Positions 24,576 through 33,125 of a DNA stretch of 64,000 nucleotides are shown here, one piece after another. The translations under genes and the position numbers were made by a program. This stretch comes from Candidatus Woesearchaeota archaeon. GTDB lineage: Archaea > Nanobdellota > Nanobdellia > Woesearchaeales > JAHWIC01. The stretch covers positions 1 through 64,000 of the forward strand of contig JAHWIK010000015.1 of NCBI GenBank assembly GCA_019322485.1, in the 5' to 3' direction. Position 1 is the first letter of the stretch. Each line of letters begins with the position of its first letter. Below the pieces are notes generated by a model. That model was not told the origin of the DNA and searched no databases. It saw only the letters and a list, made by a program, of their open reading frames with translations.

Positions 24576-25584
24576 CCTTCTTGACGGCCTCGCTCTTTGA
24601 GAAATCCTTAAACTCCTCAGCAATGTATTCCGTCGGGCTTTTGAGGTATTTAGCAGAAGGCTTTAACTCAATGCGATGGCTCAAGACAGAGACAACAGCC
24701 TCGGCTATATCTTCAAAATCAATTTTTTGCCTGCCTTTTAATTTTGCATTAGCTTGTGCTCTTTCATACAAGCCAATAGAAGCTCTAACACTAGGCTTTT
24801 TGCTTAGTTTGCTGTCTTCCCTTAATAACCTTACAAAGTAGATTGCTAGGTTTAGTAAATTATCTGCAAATTCAACATCAATTTTCTTTCCTTTTTGTTT
24901 TACTATCCCTGTTTCAATCTCTATGCTTTCTGGGTAAGCCATATATAAAACATCAAACCTGTCAATGAAAACATCTGATATGCGTTCTGTTGATGTGTCC
25001 TCTGGATTCATTGTTGCTATTAGTATGAAATTAGCAGGGATATCAACGTCATAGCTGCTTATGGTTGCTTTTCCTTCCTGCAGAACTTGCAGCAAGGCAT
25101 TCTGCAGTTTCTCAGGGCACCTGTTGACTTCATCAAAGAACAAGATGCCATTATTTGCTTTGAATATCTTTCCTGGTGTAAAGGCCTCCATGCTTAAAGG
25201 GCCGGATTTTAATGCCTTTACAGGGTCAATGTCTCCAAGTAAATCCTCAACAGTTAAATCAGGACTTCCCTGGATTCTTATGAATCTTTCAACTCCTTTT
25301 ACTTTCTTTGATTTTAGCTGTTTATTTGATTTACAAGAAGGGCAAACAGGATTCTTTGGGTCACAGTGGAACTCACAGCCATCAACAACATCAATCTCTG
25401 GCAGTAGTTCTGCAACATTCTTTGCTAAGGTAGTCTTTCCAATACCGGGCGGCCCAACAATAATGATATGCCTTCCCATCAATAGGGCTGATTTTAGGCC
25501 GTGTTTTACCTTATCCTGCCCAAGAATATCTATAAATGGGTCTTTTTCCTTCAGGAAAATTGCTTCTAATTGTTTTGAAATCAT
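24562..25584 (-). CDS. AAA+ ATPase of the MoxR/magnesium-chelatase ChlI group
   Basis: 340 residues. Walker A IIIVGPPGIGKTTLAKNVA, Walker B GILFFDEVNRCPEKLQNALL, sensor-1 FILIATMNPED and an arginine-finger region SDVFIDRFDVLYM are clear. An extra four-cysteine element, CEFHCDPKNPVCPSCKSN, sits after the first strand and could bind zinc. Upstream and overlapping with the VWA gene, so the two probably form one complex. No metal-chelatase large subunit gene is in the window. Confidence 0.92.
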   Translation of the reverse strand: MISKQLEAIFLKEKDPFIDILGQDKVKHGLKSALLMGRHIIIVGPPGIGKTTLAKNVAELLPEIDVVDGCEFHCDPKNPVCPSCKSNKQLKSKKVKGVERFIRIQGSPDLTVEDLLGDIDPVKALKSGPLSMEAFTPGKIFKANNGILFFDEVNRCPEKLQNALLQVLQEGKATISSYDVDIPANFILIATMNPEDTSTERISDVFIDRFDVLYMAYPESIEIETGIVKQKGKKIDVEFADNLLNLAIYFVRLLREDSKLSKKPSVRASIGLYERAQANAKLKGRQKIDFEDIAEAVVSVLSHRIELKPSAKYLKSPTEYIAEEFKDFSKSEAVKKGGGL

Positions 25585-25622
25585 TCCAAAATAAGAAGGT
25601 AGAATTACTTATAAAGGTTTGG

Positions 25623-26636
25623 TTATCGTGACTTGTATGCCCCAGTAGCTTTTTCACCATTCATTCCGCTTCTCAACAGCAAATGGCCGTTGCAGCGGAA
25701 ATCATAGTACCTATTAGCTACAGTCCTTAAGATTTCCATATCTATTAACAGGGCTTCAGCTTTTTTTCTTGCTGAATCTTCACCACCCAAGTGTTCACTC
25801 ACATATTTTTCCATAAAATGGTCCATTGCAGAGAATGCTCCCTTTAAATAATCTGCTCTGATTCTGCCCCTTAAGGGAATTGCTCTGCTTAGGTTACTAT
25901 CTACCTGAGCAATTGCTCCTCTAAATCCGCTAAATTCGTCTCGTTGTCCTTCGGGTTTTGCCCCCAGGACTTTATCCTTGTATATTGCATCTATGTGTCT
26001 GCTTACACTTTCTCTGTATATACCACTGATTATACCGCTAAAAACAGCCTCTACTTCAGCAGGTTCATTGCCATACTTACGCATTTCATAGACTCCTACT
26101 TTATCCCACAGCTTTCTTGTTACATTAGCAACCATCTGGATAGACCTATTTGCTTTTACAGTAGGATGGTCCATCTCCCCATCCATAATCAAACCAAAAT
26201 CAGTGCCATAATTTTCATATGCATAGTTTGTTGTGAATATTCTCATAACTGTCCCTAAGACTACCTCAGCCAGTAACATCCTTCTTGCGGGATCTTTAAC
26301 AGGCTCTTCTACAACAGCTCTTTCACCAAGTGCATCTCTTTCAATTCTTATTGTCGGTTCTGGGTCTTCTTCAGGATGAATAGCTAAGTGGACTTTAGCT
26401 GCATATACTCTTAATGTGTCTATATCAAGATCGTGTAAATAGAATTTTTCTTCACCTTCTTCATCTGTAAAACTACCTTCTGTTGCTTCTCTTACAGCTG
26501 CTTGGAACTTAGCTTCTAATTTAACAATATCACTAAGCTCCTTCCTACTGCTTTCTCTATTTGCTGGGCTTCCTTGCCCTGCTTTGTTTAGTTCTTGCGT
26601 CATTTTTCCATAACTGCGAGAAGTAATCTCGCGCAC
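25623..26636 (-). CDS. Helical protein of unknown function
   Basis: 337 residues from GTG 26636; an internal ATG at 26603 (MTQELNKAGQGS) is an alternative. Mostly acidic helices with no recognised motif; segments such as HDLDIDTLRVYAAKVHLAIH and MEILRTVANRYYDFRC are visible. A strong AT box pair at 26681-26697 predicts transcription starting near 26660-26670, ahead of a micro-frame MKNLNK. A palindrome (GCGAGA/TCTCGC, 26616-26632) lies at the start of the coding region. Family unknown. Confidence 0.6.
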   Translation of the reverse strand: MREITSRSYGKMTQELNKAGQGSPANRESSRKELSDIVKLEAKFQAAVREATEGSFTDEEGEEKFYLHDLDIDTLRVYAAKVHLAIHPEEDPEPTIRIERDALGERAVVEEPVKDPARRMLLAEVVLGTVMRIFTTNYAYENYGTDFGLIMDGEMDHPTVKANRSIQMVANVTRKLWDKVGVYEMRKYGNEPAEVEAVFSGIISGIYRESVSRHIDAIYKDKVLGAKPEGQRDEFSGFRGAIAQVDSNLSRAIPLRGRIRADYLKGAFSAMDHFMEKYVSEHLGGEDSARKKAEALLIDMEILRTVANRYYDFRCNGHLLLRSGMNGEKATGAYKSR

Positions 26637-26732
26637 AGTCTTTTCACTTATTGAGGTTTTTCATACATAATCTAGAAGATTATATAATTTATATAATACG
26701 GGAAAATTAGGTACTTTATAAACCTTTTGTTT

Positions 26733-27329
26733 CTATAGAGTAGAGATAATCCTTGTTAGTTTAATAACAACAGAAGCAACAATTGGCATTACTATGTTAT
26801 CATCTACCCTGCGCATTCCGAACTTTATTTCAATGCCTTCTGCAATCATGGCAAAGATAGCAGCAAAAAAGGCTTCTGCTGGCCTGACAAATATAACTGC
26901 AGCAAGAAAGCCGGTGATTATGCCCACTATTGCACCTTCAATGAACTTGGCGCTGTCCAACGGATGTTTTACCCTTCCAAAATGCACTCCAACAAACCTT
27001 GAAATTGGGTCAGCAATTGCAAGGATTGCTATTGAAGCAAGAGCGATATCCTGCGGGAAAAGGAAGACTACAATAGTAATTCCAGTGATATAAAAGAATG
27101 CACCCTTTGCTGGAAACTTTTTTATGTCTTTTTCACGGTCAAATTGCTGCAGAAACCAGTGCATAACAGGTATTCTATATCTTTTTGAAATTAATGACAG
27201 CGCTAAAAGAGCTAGGGTCAATGTTAACAACAGCCATTTTGTAAGAAATTCAAATTTTAGCAGTAATATGATTATTGTACCGCACGTAATGTGGAACAAT
27301 CCCCTTCTAAATTCAAACTTGCTAGCCAT
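26733..27329 (-). CDS. DGK1/SEC59/VTE5-type polyprenol or diacylglycerol kinase
   Basis: 198 residues with about six membrane helices. Family core AILAIADPISRFVGVHFGRV and FIEGAIVGIITGFLA with the N-terminal RRGLFHITCGTIII are those of CTP-dependent dolichol/phytol/diacylglycerol kinases. Predicted to phosphorylate a membrane isoprenoid alcohol. It begins a minus-strand cluster together with a PAP2 phosphatase and a DUF368 translocase in reverse order, so a lipid-carrier role is favoured over phospholipid synthesis. Substrate is inferred. Confidence 0.8.
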   Translation of the reverse strand: MASKFEFRRGLFHITCGTIIILLLKFEFLTKWLLLTLTLALLALSLISKRYRIPVMHWFLQQFDREKDIKKFPAKGAFFYITGITIVVFLFPQDIALASIAILAIADPISRFVGVHFGRVKHPLDSAKFIEGAIVGIITGFLAAVIFVRPAEAFFAAIFAMIAEGIEIKFGMRRVDDNIVMPIVASVVIKLTRIISTL

Positions 27330-27330
27330 T

Positions 27331-27909
27331 TTATCTTCTGAATATCTTTATTCTTTGAAAAATTTTATGCTTTTTTTCAATAAAGACAAAAAAGTGTGCA
27401 ACTGCAAAACCAAGCAAAGCACCACCAATAACATCGCTTAAGTAGTGCACATTTAAATAGATTCTGCTAAAAGCGACTATAACTGCAAAAAGAACCCAGA
27501 ACCATTTGAGCTTCGGAAATTCTAAATCAAGGATCGGTATTGCTGTGAAAGAGGCGCTTGCATGCAGGCTGGGGAATGAGTAAACTGTTGATATTATGAA
27601 ATGCGCTGCTACCAGGTCTTCTGGCCTTGGCCTTGCGATAATGGATTTAAGGATAAGGCACAATATTGACGAAGCCAGGAAACTTACCCATAGGACAGGG
27701 ATCCATTCACGCTTGCGTTCCTGCCATAAGAACAAGGAGGTCATTACTATCAAGACTATGAATACAGAGCCGAAATGGGTTACTGAGCCTAGGGCATAGT
27801 CTAGGATTGGATTTCTTACCATGCTTACCAATACTAATTTGTCTAAAAAGAAACTGATTATGAGAAGTATGATTCCTGCACTGTAGAAGATAATGTTTTT
27901 TGTTTTCAT
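27331..27909 (-). CDS. PAP2-family membrane phosphatase
   Basis: 192 residues, five to six membrane helices. All three acid-phosphatase motifs are visible: KSIIARPRPEDL, PSLHASASFTAI and SRIYLNVHYLSDVIGGALLG with catalytic His residues. Such enzymes remove phosphate from lipid phosphates, including undecaprenyl/dolichyl diphosphate. Coupling with the DUF368 gene (overlap ATGA at 27906-27909) and the kinase gene suggests polyprenyl-phosphate recycling. Confidence 0.9.
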   Translation of the reverse strand: MKTKNIIFYSAGIILLIISFFLDKLVLVSMVRNPILDYALGSVTHFGSVFIVLIVMTSLFLWQERKREWIPVLWVSFLASSILCLILKSIIARPRPEDLVAAHFIISTVYSFPSLHASASFTAIPILDLEFPKLKWFWVLFAVIVAFSRIYLNVHYLSDVIGGALLGFAVAHFFVFIEKKHKIFQRIKIFRR

Positions 27910-28781
27910 TTGGATTTCTTAGTTACAATTGTCGTCGATAAAATCCCCAAAGCAAGGAAGAGAAGCATTACAACAATATTTGATATTGTCCACGAGGTTG
28001 TGTTCTGGCATACTTTCTTTATTGGAATGCTTAAACAACCAATTACCAACCCTAATAGGACATAGAGTGTTTTGCACTTGTCCTTTCTGAATAAAAATGA
28101 TACAGCTCTTGAGATGCTGAACGCCCCTAATATTGCCCCTATAGTGAACGCCATGAAATAATCAAGTTTTCCTAAGATATCATGCAGAACACTTAGCATA
28201 AACTCATAGATGCCCAATATAAGGAGTATGAATGCACCTGAGATTCCAGGCAGGAACATAGCGCTGATTGCAAGGAAACCTCCAATAAAAATATATGCTA
28301 TATTTGGCGTTATTGTTGCTGGGATAAGTATTGAAAGTGATATGCCTACCAACAACCCGAGAAGACCGAACATGATATTTTTTGTATGGTGCCTTTCGAT
28401 GTGGTCAAAGATTGCTTTTGATGACGCTAGAATCAGGCCAATAAAGAATGATATTGTGTATGCGTAATGATTCTCTAATAGGTAGGTTATAATCCTTGAG
28501 CCAATCAGTAATGCAGTAGCTATGCCTGCTCCTAATGTTATAAGGAAGATAAGGTCCAGCTTTTTTACATCCTGCTTTAATGCGCTTAAGCCCTGCTTGT
28601 CTCTCTTTATGCTGTATCTGAACAAATCACCAACCAGCTTAGGAGAGAAGCTCTTTACAGCATTTATCAGTCTTGTATAAATCCCTGTGATAAAGGCAAT
28701 TGTTCCTCCTGAGATTCCAGGGATTATATCGCATATTCCCATCAAAACTCCTTTTAGAAATAATAAGGTAGTTTGCTTCAC
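27906..28781 (-). CDS. DUF368-family membrane protein (polyprenyl-phosphate translocase type)
   Basis: 291 residues, about nine membrane helices. The N-terminal signature GICDIIPGISGGTIAFITGIY and an internal FLPGISGAFILLILGIYEF repeat are diagnostic of DUF368. Bacterial DUF368 proteins have been implicated as polyprenyl-phosphate flippases that return the carrier to the cytoplasmic face. Overlaps the PAP2 gene and the nucleotidyltransferase gene by 4 bp each, supporting one operon. Confidence 0.9.
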   Translation of the reverse strand: MKQTTLLFLKGVLMGICDIIPGISGGTIAFITGIYTRLINAVKSFSPKLVGDLFRYSIKRDKQGLSALKQDVKKLDLIFLITLGAGIATALLIGSRIITYLLENHYAYTISFFIGLILASSKAIFDHIERHHTKNIMFGLLGLLVGISLSILIPATITPNIAYIFIGGFLAISAMFLPGISGAFILLILGIYEFMLSVLHDILGKLDYFMAFTIGAILGAFSISRAVSFLFRKDKCKTLYVLLGLVIGCLSIPIKKVCQNTTSWTISNIVVMLLFLALGILSTTIVTKKSK

Positions 28782-29770
28782 TTCTTGACAACTCCTTTTA
28801 GTTTTTTATTCTTTTTTTTGATATTTGGCCAGATTAAGGTTCCTGGCTGTATAATTACGTTTTTTGCAGTTACTTTATCACCGATAATTGCGCCAAGTTT
28901 AAGAACTTTTATTTTTTTATTTTTTATAATTGAGATTACATTTGATTTTGATTCTATCTTTCCTTTGAAATAAACACCTTCTCCAATTATTGAATCCTTT
29001 ACTATTGAACCTTTTTCAATGATTGAATTGTCCATAATGATTGAATTGATTACTTTTCCTTTGATTTTGCAGTTCTTTCCTATTGAGTTTCCTTTTATCC
29101 TGAATAATTTCTTTACATCAAACAGATTCCATGGATAGCCAACTGATATCCATTGTTTTGCTGCAACACATTTTACTTTTTCTTTTTTTGCCAATGCCCT
29201 TACAGAATCAGTTAGCTCGTATTCTCCTCTTGGAGACCTTTTTATTTTTTTGAGTTCATTGAAGATTTCTTTGTCTAGAACATAAAGTGCAGTATTTGCT
29301 AGGTTTGATACTGGCTTTTTCGGCTTTTCAACTAAATCTGTTACAAAGCCGTTCTTTACAGTATAAACACCAAACCTTGAAGGGTCTTTTACTTTCTTGG
29401 CTAGAACTGAATATTTGTGTTTTATGCATTTTTTTATATCATTTCTCGAGTATAAATCATCTGCCATCAATACTATGAATTTGTTTTTTATCTTGTTTTT
29501 TGCTACAGCCAGGGCATGGCCTGTTCCTAATTGCGGTTTCTGCAGAACATAACTAATCTTTAATTTTTTGTATCTTTTCTTGAATTGTTTTTTAATTGAA
29601 TTTGCTTTAAAGCCAACTATAAGGATTACTTCTTTAACCAAGCCATTTAACTGGTCTAGATTATATTCTAATAATGTTTTATTTCCTATTTTTAACAACG
29701 GCTTTGGCTTGTTTATAGTCAGAGGATAGGTTCTTGTTGATTTACCTGCTGCTAGAATTACTGCCTGCAT
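28778..29770 (-). CDS. Sugar-1-phosphate nucleotidyltransferase with partial left-handed beta-helix (GlmU-like)
   Basis: 330 residues. N-terminal nucleotidyltransferase: MQAVILAAGKSTRTYPLTIN, KPKPLLKIGNKTLLEY, PQLGTGHALAVAK, FIVLMADDLY and FGVYTVKNG. The C-terminal region (about 225-320) has hexapeptide-type repeats (NSIIMDNSIIEKGSIVKDSI). The acetyltransferase catalytic motif of GlmU is not evident, so it is probably monofunctional in sugar-nucleotide synthesis. It is the 5' gene of the polyprenyl-carrier operon, fitting glycan assembly. Confidence 0.85.
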   Translation of the reverse strand: MQAVILAAGKSTRTYPLTINKPKPLLKIGNKTLLEYNLDQLNGLVKEVILIVGFKANSIKKQFKKRYKKLKISYVLQKPQLGTGHALAVAKNKIKNKFIVLMADDLYSRNDIKKCIKHKYSVLAKKVKDPSRFGVYTVKNGFVTDLVEKPKKPVSNLANTALYVLDKEIFNELKKIKRSPRGEYELTDSVRALAKKEKVKCVAAKQWISVGYPWNLFDVKKLFRIKGNSIGKNCKIKGKVINSIIMDNSIIEKGSIVKDSIIGEGVYFKGKIESKSNVISIIKNKKIKVLKLGAIIGDKVTAKNVIIQPGTLIWPNIKKKNKKLKGVVKK

Positions 29771-29771
29771 T

Positions 29772-31022
29772 TTATAGGAGTCTTATCTGCTTAACCTTTT
29801 CTTTTATGTATGGCTCTTTTATTAATTTTTTAACCAGGTCTTCTGGCTTTGTGAATTCTCTCTTCACCTTTGCAAAGACCTTTTTGCCTTTTGTGAATGT
29901 GTTCTTGTGCTTTGCTTTGAATCTTTTAACATGGAATTTCTGCTTTAATGCAGGCCCTTCGTGGAGCTTGATATTTGGCAGAGGTTTTTTATCGCAGATA
30001 AAGAAAATCGTTGCTTTTAATTCCTTATCCCAATGCCAGCCTTTTTCTAATATCTTGAAATCATTTCTTAGCAGTTTATCTGCCATATATTCAAAGGATT
30101 TTACGAGTTTTGCTCCTGCGATGTCTTCTTTTCTTCTTATTGTTTTGATGTCTAAGGCAATTAATTTCTTGTTTTTTGCTTTCTTTTTTAGGTCATCGGT
30201 TGTCAATACCTTTTCCTTGAAGAGCTCTTTTGACGGTTTTTTTAGGAAATTCTTGCAAGCCAATCTGAAATTATCGAATTTTTCCTTGCTAAGGGCTGCT
30301 GCAGCATTCCTGTCATGCTGTACAGGGTCTATTAAGATTAATGGTGAATAGGCCTTTGATTTGTTTAGCTCCTGCAGCACATCCTTTCCTTTGTAGTATT
30401 TCTTTATGTCAATTATTACCTTATCAGGCCATTTTGCTGCATTCCTTGCTAGTTTTAGGAACGAGCCGTAGTGGGTTGTTAGAACCTCGCAGATATAACC
30501 TGAGAATCCTCTTATGTAGGATTCTGCACCATAGGCATTATTTGCTTTGCAGAATTGTTTTGTCAGCCTTATCTCATCTTTTAAGGCTTTATTTGTGTTG
30601 GCTGCAACCCATTTTGCATGCAATGGGCTTACATCAGTTATATTAACTGCCTGCTTGGCATCCTTTATATCGAGGATAGGGACTATCTCAAAGGTAAAGT
30701 TTCCTTTTTTTAGCTGAAAATAATCCCTGCTACCATGCAATTTTGTAATTCTTGGGAAAATTTTTTTTAATTTCTTCTCCAGGATACCGGATAACTGGTC
30801 GCTTTTGTCTTTATACTTCGAATATTTGAAGCAGACAAATATATCTGCATCATTTGCACGCTTTAACCAGGTTCCTTTTGCACCAGAACCGCCCAGGATT
30901 ACTTTAGCCTCTTTTACCTTCTTCTTTAATGCTGAAAGAACAGAATAAATCTTTCCAGAAACCTCTGTTTTTAGCTCTTCATCTGGCTTTATTTCCTCTA
31001 AAACCTCTTTTAGTAAATTCAT
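29772..31022 (-). CDS. cca: Class I (archaeal) CCA-adding enzyme
   Basis: 416 residues. Adds CCA to tRNA 3' ends. The catalytic GGSGAKGTWLKRANDADIFV carries the GS...DxD pattern and is followed by a carboxylate in FEIVPILDIK, with a long helical/RNA-binding C-terminal region (GFSGYICEVLTTHYGSFLKL is the archaeal signature). Class I is the archaeal form. It abuts the carrier operon by 1 bp and is divergent from the endonuclease IV gene, overlapping that ORF's upstream region. Confidence 0.95.
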   Translation of the reverse strand: MNLLKEVLEEIKPDEELKTEVSGKIYSVLSALKKKVKEAKVILGGSGAKGTWLKRANDADIFVCFKYSKYKDKSDQLSGILEKKLKKIFPRITKLHGSRDYFQLKKGNFTFEIVPILDIKDAKQAVNITDVSPLHAKWVAANTNKALKDEIRLTKQFCKANNAYGAESYIRGFSGYICEVLTTHYGSFLKLARNAAKWPDKVIIDIKKYYKGKDVLQELNKSKAYSPLILIDPVQHDRNAAAALSKEKFDNFRLACKNFLKKPSKELFKEKVLTTDDLKKKAKNKKLIALDIKTIRRKEDIAGAKLVKSFEYMADKLLRNDFKILEKGWHWDKELKATIFFICDKKPLPNIKLHEGPALKQKFHVKRFKAKHKNTFTKGKKVFAKVKREFTKPEDLVKKLIKEPYIKEKVKQIRLL

Positions 31023-31104
31023 GGCGAGAATAAAAGATATTGAGTTTAAAAGGTTTATGTTTTTAAGGAAAAACTTAATAAACAGTAATTCTAATGCTTG
31101 CTGT

Positions 31105-31878
31105 ATGATAAAAATAGGTCCTGCCGGAACCTCAGGCTTGGGTTATCCTGATGGATTTATACACTGCAAGGAGATTGGCCTGGATGCTTTAGAGGTTGAG
31201 TTCACCCACAGCGTTCATATGAATAATGAAAAGGCAAAGCTTGCTGGACAGGCTGCCAGGAAGCTGAAGCTTGACCTTTCTGTTCATGCCCCTTATTTCA
31301 TTAATTTAGCGTCTGAGGAAAAGCCGAAGATAACTGCTTCTAAGAAAAGGATTTTGATGAGCTGCGAAAGAGCGCATTATTTAGGTGCAAAATATGTTGT
31401 TTTTCATGCCGGCTTCTACGGCAAAAAAGACCATGAAGAGGTTTATTCTATTATTTCAAATGAGATAGCTGACATGCAAAAGACAATCAAAGCAAAGAAA
31501 TGGAATGTTGTTTTAGCTCCTGAGACAACCGGCAAGCCGGTCCAGTTCTGCGGCTTGGATACTTTATTGAGGTTAAGGAAGGATGTTAAGTGTGAACTTT
31601 GCATTGATTTTGCACATATGAAAGCCAGAACCCAGGGCAAGATGTCATATGATGAGATGCTTGACAAGCTCAAAGGAATAAAGCACATACATTCACATTT
31701 TTCTGGAATAGAATGGACTCCTAAAGGAGAGAGAAGGCATTTACTGACGCAAGCTAAAGATATAAAAGAACTGCTTAGTTGCTTACTTAAACATAAGGTT
31801 GATGTTACTATAATAAATGAAAGTCCGGATCCAATTGGGGATGCTCTTAAGATGAAGAAGATTTTAGAAAAACTATGA
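31105..31878 (+). CDS. nfo-like: Endonuclease IV-like TIM-barrel protein (AP endonuclease)
   Basis: 257 residues from ATG 31105. MIKIGPAGTSGLGYPDG, LDLSVHAPYFINLASEEKPK, YVVFHAGFYGK, APETTGKPVQFC, LCIDFAHMKAR and HIHSHFSGIEW follow the metal-ligand order of Nfo/xylose-isomerase-like barrels. I reject the longer in-frame start at 31021, which overlaps cca; an AT box (AACTTAATAAAC) about 28 nt upstream fits a leaderless start at 31105. Function as AP endonuclease is inferred from family. Confidence 0.88.
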   Translation: MIKIGPAGTSGLGYPDGFIHCKEIGLDALEVEFTHSVHMNNEKAKLAGQAARKLKLDLSVHAPYFINLASEEKPKITASKKRILMSCERAHYLGAKYVVFHAGFYGKKDHEEVYSIISNEIADMQKTIKAKKWNVVLAPETTGKPVQFCGLDTLLRLRKDVKCELCIDFAHMKARTQGKMSYDEMLDKLKGIKHIHSHFSGIEWTPKGERRHLLTQAKDIKELLSCLLKHKVDVTIINESPDPIGDALKMKKILEKL

Positions 31879-32258
31879 AGAAAATAATCATTGACACAAA
31901 CTTTTTAATGGCAGTAAGCCAGTTTAAGGTAGATATTTTCTCGGAGATAAGAAGGATTTGTGATTTTAGTTATCAATTATTTATCATCGACAAAACAATC
32001 AATGAACTCAAGTCAATAATAGAAACCCAGAAGGGGAAGAATAAGGCTGCGGCCAAATTAGCATTATCAATAATAAAACTCAAAAAAATTAAAAAAATAA
32101 AAACAAAGGAAGGAACTGTTGATGAGCTGATTCTAAAACTTCCGAAGAAAGACACAATTGTTGCGACGCAGGATATGGAATTAAAGGGCAGGCTGAGGAA
32201 AAAAGGAATTCCTCTTATTGTTTTAAGGCAGAAGAAGTATTTGGTTATAGTTGAGTAG
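31875..32258 (+). CDS. PIN-domain protein (Fcf1/VapC-like)
   Basis: 127 residues. Acidic PIN residues: IIIDTNFLMAV, INELKSIIETQ (Glu), LPKKDTIVATQDMELK (two Asp) with a hydrophobic end. Overlaps the endonuclease IV-like gene by 4 bp (ATGA). The length and layout match the archaeal Fcf1/Utp24-type single-domain PIN proteins. No antitoxin partner is visible next to it, which argues against a toxin role. Function in rRNA processing is an inference. Confidence 0.85.
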   Translation: MKKIIIDTNFLMAVSQFKVDIFSEIRRICDFSYQLFIIDKTINELKSIIETQKGKNKAAAKLALSIIKLKKIKKIKTKEGTVDELILKLPKKDTIVATQDMELKGRLRKKGIPLIVLRQKKYLVIVE

Positions 32259-32274
32259 AAATTTAAATTATATG

Positions 32275-33108
32275 CTAGTATTTGCTAATCTTAGGAAATT
32301 CCCTCAATAAAAATCTTGTTAAAGGTGTTTGCGGTTTTTCTTCAACCTCTCTCCTATAGACATGATACGAATGTAATATCTCTCTTTTGAAAGATTCTCT
32401 GAGATTTGCTCTTTTCTTGAATGCTTTTATCTGGGCAGTATAGGCTTGAAGGTCATGGTAGACCTCAAATAAATCTCCATTAAGATTCAGAACTCTTCTT
32501 TGGAATTCTCTAAGTACATCTGATTCCATCTCAATCTTACCCCCAGCAAATATCTCAACATGCCTGTATTCATGATCAACTAGCATACTCAAGAATTCAT
32601 CTTCTGACTGCAAACCCTTGAATGAGCCTCTGTATATTGTTGTTCTTAGCTTTTGAGCAACTCCTCTATAATTACTTGGAGCTATAAATTTTGTTCTCAT
32701 AATCATTGCGCCAGACTCGACTAGCGGATTTGGGTGATAATCACTCTTGTTGTCATATACAACCAATAGATCTCTTATTGGAGGGGGATTCTTTTTCACG
32801 ACCTGTTTAATGTATGTTTCTCTGTATGCCTCATTTGCTTTTGCTTCCAGGAATGAGAGTTCTCTGTTTGGAACGCTCTCTGGTTTAGAGTTCATTTCAT
32901 ATTGAGGCCTACTAGCTCTAGATGCATAATAAGCGTAAATAGATGTTCCAGTTATTGCTAAAGCTGCAAGCCCGCTTAAGCCCCATACCCAGAGTTTGCT
33001 TCTTTTTTGAGGAGCTTTAGCTTCTTGCTGAGCAGGCTGTTTCTTTTTTGCTTGCTTTCTTAGCCTTTTCTGCCTTTTGGTTAAACCCTTGTTTTTTTTC
33101 CTTCCCAT
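32275..33108 (-). CDS. Membrane-anchored HExxH protein (putative metallopeptidase), paralogue of next gene
   Basis: 277 residues. A basic N-terminus (KGLTKRQKRLRKQAKKK) is followed by one membrane helix (about 39-60) and an extracytoplasmic domain. The motif HEYRH is at residues 179-183 in SMLVDHEYRHVEIFAGG, consistent with HExxH zinc peptidases, and a downstream DLQAYTAQIKAF block may hold a third ligand position. The N-terminus and the motif environment match the upstream gene (KGLTKRQERLKKQA; RDHEFRHGKQYASG), so the two arose by duplication. No known peptidase family recognised. Confidence 0.65.
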   Translation of the reverse strand: MGRKKNKGLTKRQKRLRKQAKKKQPAQQEAKAPQKRSKLWVWGLSGLAALAITGTSIYAYYASRASRPQYEMNSKPESVPNRELSFLEAKANEAYRETYIKQVVKKNPPPIRDLLVVYDNKSDYHPNPLVESGAMIMRTKFIAPSNYRGVAQKLRTTIYRGSFKGLQSEDEFLSMLVDHEYRHVEIFAGGKIEMESDVLREFQRRVLNLNGDLFEVYHDLQAYTAQIKAFKKRANLRESFKREILHSYHVYRREVEEKPQTPLTRFLLREFPKISKY

Positions 33109-33125
33109 TTTGCCTTAGTTAAGGT

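Noticed and set aside
31021..31104. Longer N-terminus for the endonuclease IV-like gene
   Set aside because: Extra 28 residues lack family similarity and overlap cca; a TATA-like box supports ATG 31105.
31875..32258. VapC toxin of a toxin-antitoxin pair
   Set aside because: No small antitoxin gene lies adjacent; the neighbour is an endonuclease IV-like gene and the sequence fits the Fcf1-type PIN group better.
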